Shown piece after piece: positions 17,523 to 26,752 of a stretch of 64,000 nucleotides of DNA. Source of the DNA: CAZXBB01 sp964638815 (lineage in GTDB: Bacteria > Planctomycetota > Phycisphaerae > Phycisphaerales > SM1A02). Under the pieces are notes generated by a model that saw only the letters and a list, made by a program, of their open reading frames with translations, did not search any database and had not been told where the DNA came from. The stretch is taken from the NCBI GenBank assembly GCA_964638815.1, contig CAZXBB010000072.1:27159-91158 (forward strand), given 5' to 3'. The number at the start of each line of letters is the position of its first letter. The stretch's first letter is position 1. A program made the position numbers and the translations under genes.

Positions 17523-18245
17523 ATGCGCATCGCCATGTGGTCGGGTCCGCGGAACATCTCGACGGCGATGATGCGCTCGTGGGGGAACCGGCCCGACACG
17601 TTCGTCAGCGACGAACCCTTGTACGCGCACTATCTCGCGGTGACGGGCATCGATCATCCCGGAGCCGGCGAGGTCATCGCGCAACACGAGACCGACTGGC
17701 GGACCGTCGTGGCTGAGCTGACCGGACCGATCCCGGACGGCCGCGCGATCTGGTACCAGAAGCACATGGCGCATCACCTGCTGCCCGATGTCGATCGGGG
17801 GTGGCTGAACGGGATGACGAACGCCTTCCTCGTGCGCGATCCGGGCGAGATGCTGACGTCGCTCGTCAAGGTGCTCCCGGAGCCGACACTGCCGGAAACC
17901 GGCCTGCCGCAGCAGGTCGAGATCTTCCGCCACGAGCGCGAGCGCAGCGGCGTCACGCCGCCGGTGCTCGACGCCCGCGACGTGATCGAGAGCCCCCGCG
18001 GGATCCTCGGCGCCTTCTGCGACCGGCTGGGCGTCCCGTTCGACGAGGCGATGCTCTCGTGGCCGCCCGGACCCCGCGCGACCGACGGCGTGTGGGCCCG
18101 GCACTGGTACGACGCGGTCGAGGCGAGCACGGGGTTCAATGCGTACCGGCCCAGGGACGACCCCATGCCCGGCCACCTGCGACCGCTCTGCGAGGCATGC
18201 ACGGACCTCTACGCGGAACTCTACAAGGACCGCATCGTCGCGTAA
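17523..18245 (+). CDS. Sulfotransferase-like P-loop protein
   Basis: About 240 residues. The N-terminus MRIAMWSGPRNISTAMMRSW has the SGPRNxST phosphosulfate-loop signature of sulfotransferase-like proteins. IWYQKHMAHHLLPD (about residues 75-90) and FLVRDPGEMLTSLVK (about 102-116) match the second and third conserved blocks, including the RDP of the 3'-phosphate site. The start was chosen at the ATG that begins this motif; reading upstream enters the simple repeat. TACGCT lies six bases before the ATG. Ten bases downstream is a class IV aminotransferase gene. In plants the same two domains occur fused as branched-chain-aminotransferase-like proteins, which suggests a joint pathway, but the substrate is unknown. 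Confidence 0.75.
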   Translation: MRIAMWSGPRNISTAMMRSWGNRPDTFVSDEPLYAHYLAVTGIDHPGAGEVIAQHETDWRTVVAELTGPIPDGRAIWYQKHMAHHLLPDVDRGWLNGMTNAFLVRDPGEMLTSLVKVLPEPTLPETGLPQQVEIFRHERERSGVTPPVLDARDVIESPRGILGAFCDRLGVPFDEAMLSWPPGPRATDGVWARHWYDAVEASTGFNAYRPRDDPMPGHLRPLCEACTDLYAELYKDRIVA

Positions 18246-18255
18246 CGTCTCCGCC

Positions 18256-19170
18256 ATGCTCCAGAAGTTCAACGAAAGGAACCGGGATCTCCTCGTCAAC
18301 ATCAACGGCGAGCTGATCCACCGCGACCGCGCCGGCGTCAGCCCGTTCGACTCCGTCGTGCAGGGCGGCGACGCGGTGTGGGAGGGCCTGCGTCTCTACG
18401 GCGGCCGCATCTTCAGGCTCGACGAGCACCTCGACCGCCTGCGCGGCTCGGCGATCGCGCTCGCCTTCGCGTCGATCCCGAGCCGCGAGGAGATCATCGC
18501 GGAGATCCGCCGCACGCTCGGGGCGAACGCCATGACGGACGGCGTGCACATCCGCCTCACACTCACCCGCGGCGTCAAGATCACTTCCGGCATGGACCCG
18601 CGGCTCAACCAGGCCGGCCCGACGCTCATCGTGCTCGCCGAGCACAAGCCCCCGGTCTACGACCGCTCGGGGCTGCGTCTGGTGACGAGCTCCGTCCGGC
18701 GCTTCCCGCCGGATTGCCTGGACCCGAAGATCCACCACTGCAACCTGATCCAGTCGATCCTCGCGAAGATCGAGGCGAACCACGCCGGCGCCGACGACGC
18801 GATCATGCTCGACCGCGCCGGCTTCGTGGCCGAGACGAACGCGACGCACGTCTTCATCGTGAGCGGAGGCGCCGTGCTGACGCCGTTCTGCCGCGCGTGC
18901 CCGGAAGGCATCACGCGGGCGACGGTGATCGGGATATGCGCGGCGAACGGGATCCCGTGCGAGGAGCGCGACCTCTCCCTGACGGAGATCTACCGAGCGG
19001 ACGAGATGTTCTGCACGGGCACGATGGGAGAGCTCGCGGCCGTGACGGAGGTGGACGGGCGCGTGATTCCGGGGCCGGGGGCCGGGCCGGGGCCGGGGAC
19101 GATGACGAAACGACTCGGTGACCTCTACGCGGAGCTGACGGCGCGGGAAGGCGTGACGGTCGTCGCCTGA
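18256..19170 (+). CDS. Class IV PLP-dependent aminotransferase (branched-chain or D-amino-acid type)
   Basis: About 304 residues, the usual length for fold-type IV aminotransferases. GDAVWEGLRLYGGRIFRLDEHLDRL (about residues 38-62) is the conserved opening block. SSVRRFPPDCLDPKIHHCN (about 142-160) carries the catalytic Lys (DPKIHH). Further blocks are ETNATHVFIV (about 192) and CPEGITRATVI (about 215, phosphate-binding). The chemistry is transfer of an amino group between an amino acid and a 2-oxo acid. Sequence alone does not separate IlvE, D-alanine aminotransferase and aminodeoxychorismate lyase activities. It probably forms an operon with the sulfotransferase-like gene, and converges with the next gene after 26 bases. 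Confidence 0.85.
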   Translation: MLQKFNERNRDLLVNINGELIHRDRAGVSPFDSVVQGGDAVWEGLRLYGGRIFRLDEHLDRLRGSAIALAFASIPSREEIIAEIRRTLGANAMTDGVHIRLTLTRGVKITSGMDPRLNQAGPTLIVLAEHKPPVYDRSGLRLVTSSVRRFPPDCLDPKIHHCNLIQSILAKIEANHAGADDAIMLDRAGFVAETNATHVFIVSGGAVLTPFCRACPEGITRATVIGICAANGIPCEERDLSLTEIYRADEMFCTGTMGELAAVTEVDGRVIPGPGAGPGPGTMTKRLGDLYAELTAREGVTVVA

Positions 19171-19196
19171 AGCCCGCGAGCGGCGGGCCCACGGCC

Positions 19197-20720
19197 CTAC
19201 GCCTCGTACCCGAACGCCTCGACGAACGGGCGCAGCTTCTCGAGGTGCGGCTCGAAGTGCTCACGGTAGTTCCGCCATCGCCCGACGGCGCGGGTGTGCA
19301 CCGGCTCCGTCACCGCCGCGTAGCTCGGCGTGAGGATGTACCGGTCGCGGGCCGACTCGTGGAAGCCGAGGATCGCGTCGTCCCACTCGAGCCCGAGGAA
19401 GTCGATGAGCTTGCGGGCGTGCGTCGGGAGGTCCGTCACGGTGTCCTCGTAGCGCACCTCGAGGTACGGGATCGTGAGCCGGTCGCGCAGCTCGAGCCAG
19501 TTGCCCATGACCTGCGTGTAGAACGCGACGGTGCGCTCGAGCGAGAGGAAGTTCACCATCGCCACGTTCAGCCCGAACTTCTGCATCACGCAGCTCAGGC
19601 ACACGTCACGCGGGTCGCGGAGGGCGACGACGAGCCGCGTCTTCGGGAAGAGTACGTTGATGAAGCCGACGTCGATGATGTTGAGCGGCAGCTTGTCCAG
19701 GAACAGGCGCTCGCCGATCGGCTCCTTCGTGGCGGCCCGCGCCCGGTCCCAGTAGAGATCGCGCAGGCGGTTCAGCATCGTCGCGTCGGCGCCGGCGACG
19801 AGCCCGGGCGTCGCGGCCATGTCCTGCTTCTGCGGGCCGCGCAGAGCCTGATCGAGCAGGTTCAGGAGCGGGAGTTCGCCCGTGGTGAGCACGCGCGGGT
19901 GGGCGGCGAGGATCTGCTCCGTCATCGTGGTGCCCGATCGCGGGAAGCCCACCATGAAGACGGGCGTCTCGAGATCGTCGGGCGCCGAGACGCCGGCGCG
20001 CTCGAGCAGCTCGGGCGTCACGACCTCGCGCCAGGCGTCGAGCCGGCGCGTCAGCACCTCGGGCGTCTGCCGCTGCGCCGCCTGGGTCGCGAGCCGCGAC
20101 CTCCCCCACGCCTCGATCGCCCCGTAGGCCGCCTCGTATTCGCCGAGCCTGTCGAGCACCATCGCGAGTTCGTGCTGCGCGGCGTCGCGGCGGAAGGGCG
20201 GAAGGTCGCTTCGCGCCATCAGGTCGTCGAGGGCCTCGCGCGCCGCCTCCAGCTCGCCGCGCTGACGCTGCACCGACGCCATGAGCAGCTTCGCCTGGAC
20301 ATGACCCGAATCGAGCGCGATCGCGCGCTCGACGGCGTCGAACGCGGCCTCGACGCGGTTGGAGCGCAGGAAGCACAGCGCCGCGGTGGCGTGCGCGTTC
20401 GGGTCCTCCGGCGCGAGCTCGCGCGCTCGCTCCGCCGAAGTCGTCGCGGCGTCGGCCTGGCCGATGCGGAGCATCACGTCCGCCATGGCGATGTGGGCCG
20501 GGGCGTGATCCGGGTTCGCCGCCAGCGACCGGCGCAGGAGCTGGATGCCTTCCGCTGGATTGCCGGCGCTCACGAGCCGGCCGAGCCGCAGGAGCGCGTC
20601 GCCGTGCTCGGGCTCCGCGGCGAGCACCTGCCGGTAGTACTGCACCGCGACCATCGGCTGGCCCCACTGCTCGGCCGTGACCCCCTGGGTGAGGAGCTGG
20701 TCCACGCTCTGGTCGCTCAC
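19197..20720 (-). CDS. TPR-repeat sulfotransferase
   Basis: About 507 residues. The first 250 residues are six to seven tetratricopeptide repeats (e.g. [20 protein letters not shown]). The C-terminal 260 residues are a PAPS-dependent sulfotransferase domain. [14 protein letters not shown] (about residue 260) is the 5'-phosphosulfate loop. [15 protein letters not shown] (about 365) is the 3'-phosphate site, and [10 protein letters not shown] (about 420) a further conserved strand. Family members transfer sulfate to protein tyrosines or glycans. No signal peptide or membrane helix is visible. Its ATG overlaps the acs stop (ATGA, 20717-20720), so it is translated after acetyl-CoA synthetase from the same message, an odd pairing. 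Confidence 0.85.
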   Translation of the reverse strand: MSDQSVDQLLTQGVTAEQWGQPMVAVQYYRQVLAAEPEHGDALLRLGRLVSAGNPAEGIQLLRRSLAANPDHAPAHIAMADVMLRIGQADAATTSAERARELAPEDPNAHATAALCFLRSNRVEAAFDAVERAIALDSGHVQAKLLMASVQRQRGELEAAREALDDLMARSDLPPFRRDAAQHELAMVLDRLGEYEAAYGAIEAWGRSRLATQAAQRQTPEVLTRRLDAWREVVTPELLERAGVSAPDDLETPVFMVGFPRSGTTMTEQILAAHPRVLTTGELPLLNLLDQALRGPQKQDMAATPGLVAGADATMLNRLRDLYWDRARAATKEPIGERLFLDKLPLNIIDVGFINVLFPKTRLVVALRDPRDVCLSCVMQKFGLNVAMVNFLSLERTVAFYTQVMGNWLELRDRLTIPYLEVRYEDTVTDLPTHARKLIDFLGLEWDDAILGFHESARDRYILTPSYAAVTEPVHTRAVGRWRNYREHFEPHLEKLRPFVEAFGYEA

Positions 20721-22741
20721 GATCCCACCCTCTCGCCGCGAAGCTGCGCCAGGACACCCTGGTCCTCGAGCGTCGAGGTGTCCTGCGGACGCTCGACGCC
20801 GGCGGCGACGTCGCGGAGCAGACGCCGCATGATCTTGCCCGAACGCGTCTTCGGCAGCGCGTCGGTGAACCGGATGAGGTCCGGTCTTGCGATCGCGCCG
20901 ATCTCCTTCGCCACGTGCCTGCGCAGCGTCTCGACCAGCGCTGCCGTCTCGGCGTCTCCGTTCGGCTTGTGACGCGGCTCGAGCGTGCAGAACGCGGCGA
21001 TGCCGGTGCCCTTGATCTCGTGCGGCATGCCGACGACCGCCGCCTCGACGACCGCCTCGTGGGCGACGAGAGCGGACTCGACCTCCATCGTGCCCAGCCG
21101 GTGACCGGACACGTTGATGACGTCGTCCACACGCCCCATGATCCAGAAGTACCCGCGCTCATCGCGCCGCGCGCTGTCGCCGGCCAGGTACATTCCCGGC
21201 AGCCGCGACCAGTACGTCTCGATGAAGCGCCCCCGATCTCCGTAGATCCCGCGGAGCATGCCCGGCCACGGCTTGCGGATCGCGAGCAGGCCGCCCGTGT
21301 TCGCGGGCTGCTCGTTCCCGGTGTCGTCGACGACCGCGGCGTCCACGCCGAAAAACGGCAGCGTGCACGAGCCGGGCACGGTCGGCGTCGCCCCGGGGAG
21401 GGGGAAGATCATCATGCCGCCCGTCTCGGTCTGCCACCACGTATCCACGATCGGGCAGCGCTCGCCGCCGATCACGCGGTGGTACCACATCCACGCCTCG
21501 GGGTTGATCGGCTCGCCGACCGTGCCCAGCACCTTGAGGCTCGAGAGGTCGTGACGCTTCGGATGCTCGTCGCCCCACTTCATGAACGCGCGGATGGCCG
21601 TCGGCGCCGTGTAGAACTGCGTCACCCCGTGACGCGCGACGATGGCCCAGAACCGGTCCGCTTCCGGGAAGTTCGGCGCGCCTTCGTACATGACCGACGG
21701 CACGCGGTTCGGCAGGATGCCGTAGACGATGTAGCTGTGCCCCGTCACCCAGCCGATGTCGGCAGTGCACCAGTACACCTGGCCTGCATCGGGGACGAGG
21801 TTGAACGCGTGCCGCGCGGTATGGGCCGCGTACACCATGTAGCCGCCGGTCGTATGAAGGATGCCCTTGGGCTTGCCGGTCGAGCCCGACGTGTAGAGCA
21901 GGAACAGCATGTCCTCGCTGTCCATGGGCTCGCAGGGGCACTCCTGCGACGCACCGCCCGCGATCTCGTGCCACCAGTGATCGCGTCCTTCGGTCAGGGC
22001 GATCTGGTTTCCGGTCCGCCGGAGGACGACGACGGCGTTGACGAGTTCGGCGATCTCCGGGTTCCGGAGTGCCTCGTCCACGCTGTCCTTGAGGGGAACG
22101 ACCGCTCCGCGTCGCCACGCCCCGTCGGCGGTGATCAGGACCCGGCTGCGCGCATCAGAGACCCGGTCGGCGATCGCGTGCGCCGAGAAGCCGCCGAAGA
22201 TCACCGAGTGCGCGGCGCCGATCCGCGCACATGCCAGCATGGCGATCGCGAGCTCGGGCACCATGCCGAGGTAGATCGTGACGATGTCGCCCTTCTTCAC
22301 GCCCAGGCCGCGCAGCGCGTTGGCGAAGCGGCAGACCTCCCGGTGAAGGTCCCCGTAGGTGAGCCGGCGGACCTCGGGGCCAGGGTCGCCCCCTGCATCG
22401 CCCACCGGCTCGCCCTCCCAGATGATCGCCACCTGGTCCCCGTGTCCGGAGGCGATCTGGCGATCGAGGCAGTTGTGGCAGACGTTCGTCCGCCCACCCG
22501 GGAACCACCTCGCGTCCGGGACGCTCCACTCGAGCACGCGGTCCCACGGCCGGAACCAGTCGAATCGGCCCGCGATCCGGGCCCAGTAGCCCTCCGGATC
22601 GTCGAGGGAACGGCGGTACTCGGTCTCGTAGGCATCGAGGTTGTCCACCAATGCCCCACCGACCCGGTCCGAGAAACCGGGGGGCGGGCTGAAGACGCGT
22701 TGCTCCTGAAGGACCGATTCGATCGCACTGGAATCCGACAT
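20717..22741 (-). CDS. acs: Acetyl-CoA synthetase
   Basis: About 674 residues, close to the usual 650. It activates acetate to acetyl-CoA through acetyl-AMP. All motifs are present: [18 protein letters not shown] (about residue 267, adenylate binding), [10 protein letters not shown] (about 418), ISGHRLGT-type hinge (read here as [13 protein letters not shown], about 545), and [11 protein letters not shown] (about 635) with the lysine that protein acetylation silences in this family. The ATG follows GGAGGG. The upstream region has TTGCCA-N16-TAGAGT (22826-22853). The stop overlaps the TPR-sulfotransferase start. Nothing is degenerate. Confidence 0.96.
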   Translation of the reverse strand: MSDSSAIESVLQEQRVFSPPPGFSDRVGGALVDNLDAYETEYRRSLDDPEGYWARIAGRFDWFRPWDRVLEWSVPDARWFPGGRTNVCHNCLDRQIASGHGDQVAIIWEGEPVGDAGGDPGPEVRRLTYGDLHREVCRFANALRGLGVKKGDIVTIYLGMVPELAIAMLACARIGAAHSVIFGGFSAHAIADRVSDARSRVLITADGAWRRGAVVPLKDSVDEALRNPEIAELVNAVVVLRRTGNQIALTEGRDHWWHEIAGGASQECPCEPMDSEDMLFLLYTSGSTGKPKGILHTTGGYMVYAAHTARHAFNLVPDAGQVYWCTADIGWVTGHSYIVYGILPNRVPSVMYEGAPNFPEADRFWAIVARHGVTQFYTAPTAIRAFMKWGDEHPKRHDLSSLKVLGTVGEPINPEAWMWYHRVIGGERCPIVDTWWQTETGGMMIFPLPGATPTVPGSCTLPFFGVDAAVVDDTGNEQPANTGGLLAIRKPWPGMLRGIYGDRGRFIETYWSRLPGMYLAGDSARRDERGYFWIMGRVDDVINVSGHRLGTMEVESALVAHEAVVEAAVVGMPHEIKGTGIAAFCTLEPRHKPNGDAETAALVETLRRHVAKEIGAIARPDLIRFTDALPKTRSGKIMRRLLRDVAAGVERPQDTSTLEDQGVLAQLRGERVGS

Positions 22742-22825
22742 TCGACAGGACCCTCCGCTGCGGCTCGCCGCCCCCGGCGCGGGCCTGGCCCCCGTTTTTG
22801 CAGGGGTCGGCTTACCGGTTTGCCC

Positions 22826-22853
22826 ACTCTATCGCGTGGCGGGGGGCTGGCAA
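22826..22853 (-). promoter_or_regulatory. Candidate promoter for acs
   Basis: On the minus strand TTGCCA (22848-22853) and TAGAGT (22826-22831) are separated by 16 bases, a plausible housekeeping sigma-factor promoter. This leaves a leader of about 80 bases containing a small CCCC/GGGG hairpin before the GGAGGG ribosome site. Confidence 0.5.
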
Positions 22854-22859
22854 CGGGGG

Positions 22860-23189
22860 TTGACTTTGCCGCGGGCGACGGGTGATACCTTGCCCGGCTC
22901 CCCATTCGGGGCGGAATCCCGGAAAAACTCCTTGACGGCCGCCGGAGGTCGGCTAGTCTGACGAAGACGTTGGCGGCATTTCCGCCATCGTCTGCGACTC
23001 CCCGTGTGCGAGGGGCCCCGACAAGGGGATGGGAGTCGCGGCCACGAGATTTGAGAGAGAAATTGCTGCACCCCGCTTGCCGGCGCGGTGTCAGGGTTCG
23101 TTCCGTTGCGCTCGGGAATCTCTCGGGGCGGGACGACATGAATCGATTCAATGTCTCTCTTGTCTCTCGTTATGAGGAGGAAAAGCGCA
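22860..23189 (+). promoter_or_regulatory. Promoter and structured 5' leader of the first exosortase-sorted protein gene
   Basis: Two promoter-like pairs are visible: TTGACT-N18-GATACC (22860-22889) and TTGACG-N16-TAGTCT (22932-22959). The roughly 220-base leader after the second holds two inverted repeats. One is at about 22965-22992 (arms GGCGG/CCGCC). The other is near 22993-23040 and has perfect nine-base arms GCGACTCCC/GGGAGTCGC. A GA element (GAGAGAGA, 23053-23060) and a CT element (TCTCTCT, 23154-23160) are complementary. The ribosome site GAGGAGG is at 23174-23180. No ORF is supported in this stretch. Confidence 0.45.
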
Positions 23190-23834
23190 ATGAACAAGCT
23201 TGCACTGGCCGCCGGCCTGGCAACCGCTGCGATTGCGGGAGCCGCCTACGGCGTGGATTTTGTAACGAACGGGAACGGTCTTAGCCTGGCCCCGTTCGAT
23301 GACACCTACGACGGCTCGCTGGGCTCGATGGCCGCGCTGACCGTCGTGGCCGGCAACATCGGTGCGATCACCGACGTCAACGTGACGATCGACATCGCTC
23401 ACACGTGGGCGGGCGATCTCGTAATCAAGCTCCGGTCCCCGTCGGGCACCGTGGTCGATCTCGTCAGCCGCGCCGGCTTCGCCGAGCCCGCGGACGACGG
23501 TTCGGGCTGCTGCGGTGAGTCCTCGGACCTCGTGTTCGGGAACATCTACACCTTCGACGATGCCGCGGTCTCGAGCTCGGAGGGCATGGGCAGCGGCGGC
23601 GAGGATCCGATCGCCTCCTTCACCCGGTTCTCCTCGGGCTTCGGCAACACGATGGGCCTGACCTCGCTGAACGGCGAGGCCTCGGCCGGCGTGTGGACCC
23701 TCTATGTCGGCGACGCCGCCGCCGGTGACGTCGGCATCTTCGACGGCTTCACGCTGTCGCTCATGCCGGCCCCGGGCGCCCTCGCGCTCCTGGGCCTCGC
23801 GGGCCTCACGGGCACGCGTCGTCGTCGCGCCTGA
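23190..23834 (+). CDS. Secreted P-domain protein with exosortase-type C-terminal sorting signal
   Basis: About 214 residues. The start at MNKLALAAGLATAA, nine bases after GAGGAGG, gives a clean signal peptide; an upstream in-frame ATG would spoil it. Residues about 30-185 match the proprotein convertase P-domain: IDIAHTWAGDLVIKLRSPSG, then GEASAGVWTLYVGDAAAGD and FDGFTLSL. The C-terminus APGALALLGLAGL followed by RRRR is a PEP-CTERM-like signal: short motif, hydrophobic helix, basic end. The protein should be exported, cleaved by an exosortase and released or anchored at the surface. The P-domain is very similar to that of the protein at 48631. The role is unknown. Confidence 0.85.
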   Translation: MNKLALAAGLATAAIAGAAYGVDFVTNGNGLSLAPFDDTYDGSLGSMAALTVVAGNIGAITDVNVTIDIAHTWAGDLVIKLRSPSGTVVDLVSRAGFAEPADDGSGCCGESSDLVFGNIYTFDDAAVSSSEGMGSGGEDPIASFTRFSSGFGNTMGLTSLNGEASAGVWTLYVGDAAAGDVGIFDGFTLSLMPAPGALALLGLAGLTGTRRRRA

Positions 23835-23865
23835 TCACGGCCGCCACGACCGCTATCGACTGAAC

Positions 23866-23893
23866 GCCGCCCGGCCTTGTGCCGGGCGGCTTT
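23866..23893 (+). terminator. Intrinsic terminator
   Basis: Perfect ten-base arms GCCGCCCGGC/GCCGGGCGGC around a five-base loop, followed by TTT, 31 bases after the P-domain gene. Confidence 0.75.
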
Positions 23894-23930
23894 CGTTCCA
23901 TCGCGAGTTGGTCATAATCGGCGCTGCACC

Positions 23931-24965
23931 ATGTCCGAGCACGCCCCCCATTACGTCTCGCGCAACGCCACCCGAGTCGCCGCCTCGGTCGTGCGTCTCG
24001 CCGCCGCGTACATCCTCGCCGGCGCCATGGCGAAGCTGCTCCGGGGGACGCCGGCCGATCTTCCGGCGTTCCTGCGGGAAAACGCCCACGGGCGGATCGG
24101 GCTCCTCTTCGAGCTCATCATCGCCGTGGAGATCTTCACGTCCGTCGCCGCGCTGCTCGCGCCGCGGCTGGCGTGGCCCGTCGTCTCAGGGCTGCTGCTG
24201 GTCTTTCTCGTGATCCTCGGGGCGCAGGTCTCGGAAGGCGCCGCCTCGTGCGGGTGCTTCGGCTCGACCATCACGATTCCGCCGTGGGTGATGATGGCCG
24301 TGGACGGGAGCCTGGTGCTCGCGATCTTCGCGGTGCGCCCCTGGCGAAACCTCGTGCGCCAGGGCTGGCGGGCGTGGAGCGTCGCGGTCGGCTGCCTCGC
24401 CGCGGTCGCAAGCTCCGCGTACCTCGGCTTCTTCACCGAGGTGCCGCCGGAGGATCTCGAGGCGAACGATCCCTTCGCGGGCCGGAATGCCGCGCCCATT
24501 CCCGCCGTCGTCGGAGCGCCGAACCTCGGCGTGCCCGGCCCGACCGCCGCGATCCGCGTCGAGGAGCCGGTCCGCCGCCGCGCATGGCGGCTGCCGGAGC
24601 ACCTCCCCCGCTACGTGATCCTCGAGCCCGACAAGTGGATCGGGAGGCGGCTGAGCGCGACGAACCTCGCAACCTGGGCGGACGTCTCGAAGTTCCCGAC
24701 CGATGCCAGCGTCGTGTTCTACTACGACACGTGCAAGCACTGCGCGGAGCACCTGCGCGAGCTCGCGGACGCCGAGCCTCCCGAGCCCTGCGTGCTGATC
24801 CAGCTCCCCAACAAGCCCGCGAGCCGGCACCCCGTCGTCGTGGACCGCGTTCCCGAGGGATTGCACGTCCAACTGCCGAGCGGCACGCGGTGGATGATCC
24901 AGACGCCATGGGAGGTGACCGTCCGGGACGGTCGGGTCGTGGCCGCTGAGTACCTCGGTGAATGA
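23931..24965 (+). CDS. MauE/DoxX-like membrane protein with C-terminal CxxC thioredoxin-like segment
   Basis: About 344 residues. Four membrane segments lie in the first 160 residues (near 15-35, 55-80, 83-100 and 110-130), with GAASCGCFGS between segments 3 and 4, the pattern of MauE/DoxX-related proteins that feed disulphide chemistry. A fifth helix is near 145-165. The C-terminal 100 residues include VVFYYDTCKHCAEHLREL (about residue 262), a thioredoxin-like CxxC site. This suggests a membrane thiol-redox protein, though the oxidant and target are unknown. The start is at MSEHAPHY; CATAAT lies 12 bases upstream and no Shine-Dalgarno is visible. The stop overlaps the next ATG by four bases, making a three-gene operon with the propeller and TPR proteins. 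Confidence 0.7.
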   Translation: MSEHAPHYVSRNATRVAASVVRLAAAYILAGAMAKLLRGTPADLPAFLRENAHGRIGLLFELIIAVEIFTSVAALLAPRLAWPVVSGLLLVFLVILGAQVSEGAASCGCFGSTITIPPWVMMAVDGSLVLAIFAVRPWRNLVRQGWRAWSVAVGCLAAVASSAYLGFFTEVPPEDLEANDPFAGRNAAPIPAVVGAPNLGVPGPTAAIRVEEPVRRRAWRLPEHLPRYVILEPDKWIGRRLSATNLATWADVSKFPTDASVVFYYDTCKHCAEHLRELADAEPPEPCVLIQLPNKPASRHPVVVDRVPEGLHVQLPSGTRWMIQTPWEVTVRDGRVVAAEYLGE

Positions 24966-26752
24966 CCGGACGCGGATCCATCCGGCTCCCCGTCCTTGTC
25001 GTGCTCGCCGCCGGCAGCCTCGTGGCCGCCGGGCTGAAGGCGACCGGACGCCTGGGCGCCCCGCGGGCCACGCCGCGCGAACTGGCGCGAGAGCTGCTCG
25101 GAGCGCACGCGGCGGCGCTCGCGCCGGGCGAAGCCGCCGCGCCGACCGAGAGCGCCGAGACGCCGCTGTTCACGGACGTCGCGCCGGCGCTGGGCATCGA
25201 CTTCGTGCACGACAACGCGGCTCACGGCGACTACTACATCCCGGAGGAGATGGGGCCCGGCGCCGGCTTCCTCGACTACGACGGCGACGGTGATCTCGAT
25301 CTCTTCGTCGGCGGCGGCGGCGCCTTCGACGGCGAAGGCGCCGTGCAACGCTGTCGCCTCTACCGCAACGACGGGGAGCGCTTCACCGACGTGAGCGAAG
25401 CGACCGGCGCGGACATCCCCGGCCACGTGTTCGGCGTGGCGTGCGCCGACTACGATGACGACGGGGACGTGGACATCTTCGCGACGAGGATCGGGCCGAA
25501 CGCGCTGCTCCGCAACGAAGGGGGGCGTTTCACGGAGATCGGCGAAGCGGTGGGCGTCGCCGATCCGGGCTTCGGCACGAGCGCGACGTTCTTCGACTAC
25601 GACGGCGACGGGAGGCTCGACCTCTACGTGGCGAACTATGTCCGGTGGTCGCGGCAGCACGAGTCGCCGTGCTACACGGTGCTCGGCGTGCGCGACTACT
25701 GCAACCCCGTTCTCTACGCCGCGACGACCGACCGCCTGTACCGCAACCGCGGGGACGGCACCTTCGAGGACGCGAGCGATCGCGCCGGCATCTCGGCGCA
25801 GACGGGCAACGGGCTCGGCGTCGTCGCGTCCGACTTCGACGGCGACGGCCACCTGGACCTCTACGTGGCGAACGACCAGACGCCGGCGATCCTCTGGCAC
25901 AACAACGGCGACGGCACCTTCACGAACGAGTCGGCGCAGAGGGGATGCGCGTACGACGCCCGCGGCGTCGCCATCGCCGGAATGGGCGTCGCGTGCGAAG
26001 ACCTCGACGCGGACGGCGACTTCGACCTGCTCGTCACGAACATCCACGACCAGACGCACCTCGTGCTTGCCAACGAACGAGGCACGTTCTCCGATGTCAG
26101 CCTGCGCATGGGCGTGGGCGGGTGGAGCCTGCCCGCGACGACGTTCGGCGTGGCGATCTTCGACCAGGACCATGACGGCGTGTTCGACGCGTTCTTCGCC
26201 AACGGCGAGGTGAACATCGACAACCGGCTGCCCGTCTCCGACAACCCGTACGCCCAGGCCGACCACTTCGTGCGGTTCCGGGACGGCCGGATGATCGACG
26301 CCACGGCGGAGTCCGGCGCCGCGTTCAGCGACGTGGGCCGCGGCGTGGCGAGCGCCGATTACGACAACGACGGAGATCTCGACCTCCTCGTGACCAACAA
26401 CGGCGGACCGCTGCGTCTGCTCCGGAACGACAACGCGTCGGGGCACGCGTGGCTCATGGTGGAGCCTCGCACGGCCCCGACCGGGGCCCCGGGCCTCGCG
26501 GGTCGGGCCGCGATCGGGGCGCGCGTGGAGATCGAAGCGGGCGGGCGCACGCAGGTCCGCGAGATCCGGCCGCAGCAGAGCTACCTCACGAGCGGTGACT
26601 TCCGGGCTCACTTCGGGCTGGGTGCCGCGCGACGGGTCGATCGCGTCGTCGTGACGTGGCCCGACGGAAGCCGGAGCACCCTGACCGCTGTTGACGCCGA
26701 CCAGGTGATCGTCGTCACGCCGGAGGACGGGCGGGCCGGGGAAGCGCCGTGA
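24962..26752 (+). CDS. CRTAC1-like protein: FG-GAP/VCBS repeats with ASPIC/UnbV domain
   Basis: About 596 residues. An N-terminal signal anchor (LPVLVVLAAGSLVAAGL, about residues 7-23) precedes an exported beta-propeller. It contains six or seven FG-GAP-type units with Ca-binding DxDxDG loops, e.g. DYDGDGDLDLFVGGGG (about residue 105), DYDDDGDVDIF, DYDGDGRLDLYVANY and DYDNDGDLDLLVTNN. The last 90 residues are an ASPIC/UnbV domain (IGARVEIEAGGRTQVREI ... LTSGDFRAHFGLG). Proteins of this kind are often encoded beside TPR proteins in planctomycetes and acidobacteria; their substrate is unknown. It is translationally coupled to both neighbours through four-base overlaps. Confidence 0.88.
   Translation: MTGRGSIRLPVLVVLAAGSLVAAGLKATGRLGAPRATPRELARELLGAHAAALAPGEAAAPTESAETPLFTDVAPALGIDFVHDNAAHGDYYIPEEMGPGAGFLDYDGDGDLDLFVGGGGAFDGEGAVQRCRLYRNDGERFTDVSEATGADIPGHVFGVACADYDDDGDVDIFATRIGPNALLRNEGGRFTEIGEAVGVADPGFGTSATFFDYDGDGRLDLYVANYVRWSRQHESPCYTVLGVRDYCNPVLYAATTDRLYRNRGDGTFEDASDRAGISAQTGNGLGVVASDFDGDGHLDLYVANDQTPAILWHNNGDGTFTNESAQRGCAYDARGVAIAGMGVACEDLDADGDFDLLVTNIHDQTHLVLANERGTFSDVSLRMGVGGWSLPATTFGVAIFDQDHDGVFDAFFANGEVNIDNRLPVSDNPYAQADHFVRFRDGRMIDATAESGAAFSDVGRGVASADYDNDGDLDLLVTNNGGPLRLLRNDNASGHAWLMVEPRTAPTGAPGLAGRAAIGARVEIEAGGRTQVREIRPQQSYLTSGDFRAHFGLGAARRVDRVVVTWPDGSRSTLTAVDADQVIVVTPEDGRAGEAP

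Noticed and set aside
17005..17599. ORFs encoding Arg-Val, Thr-His, Ala-His and Cys-Val repeats in all frames
   Set aside because: They arise from a GTGCGC-type microsatellite open in all six frames; no ribosome sites or conserved sequence.
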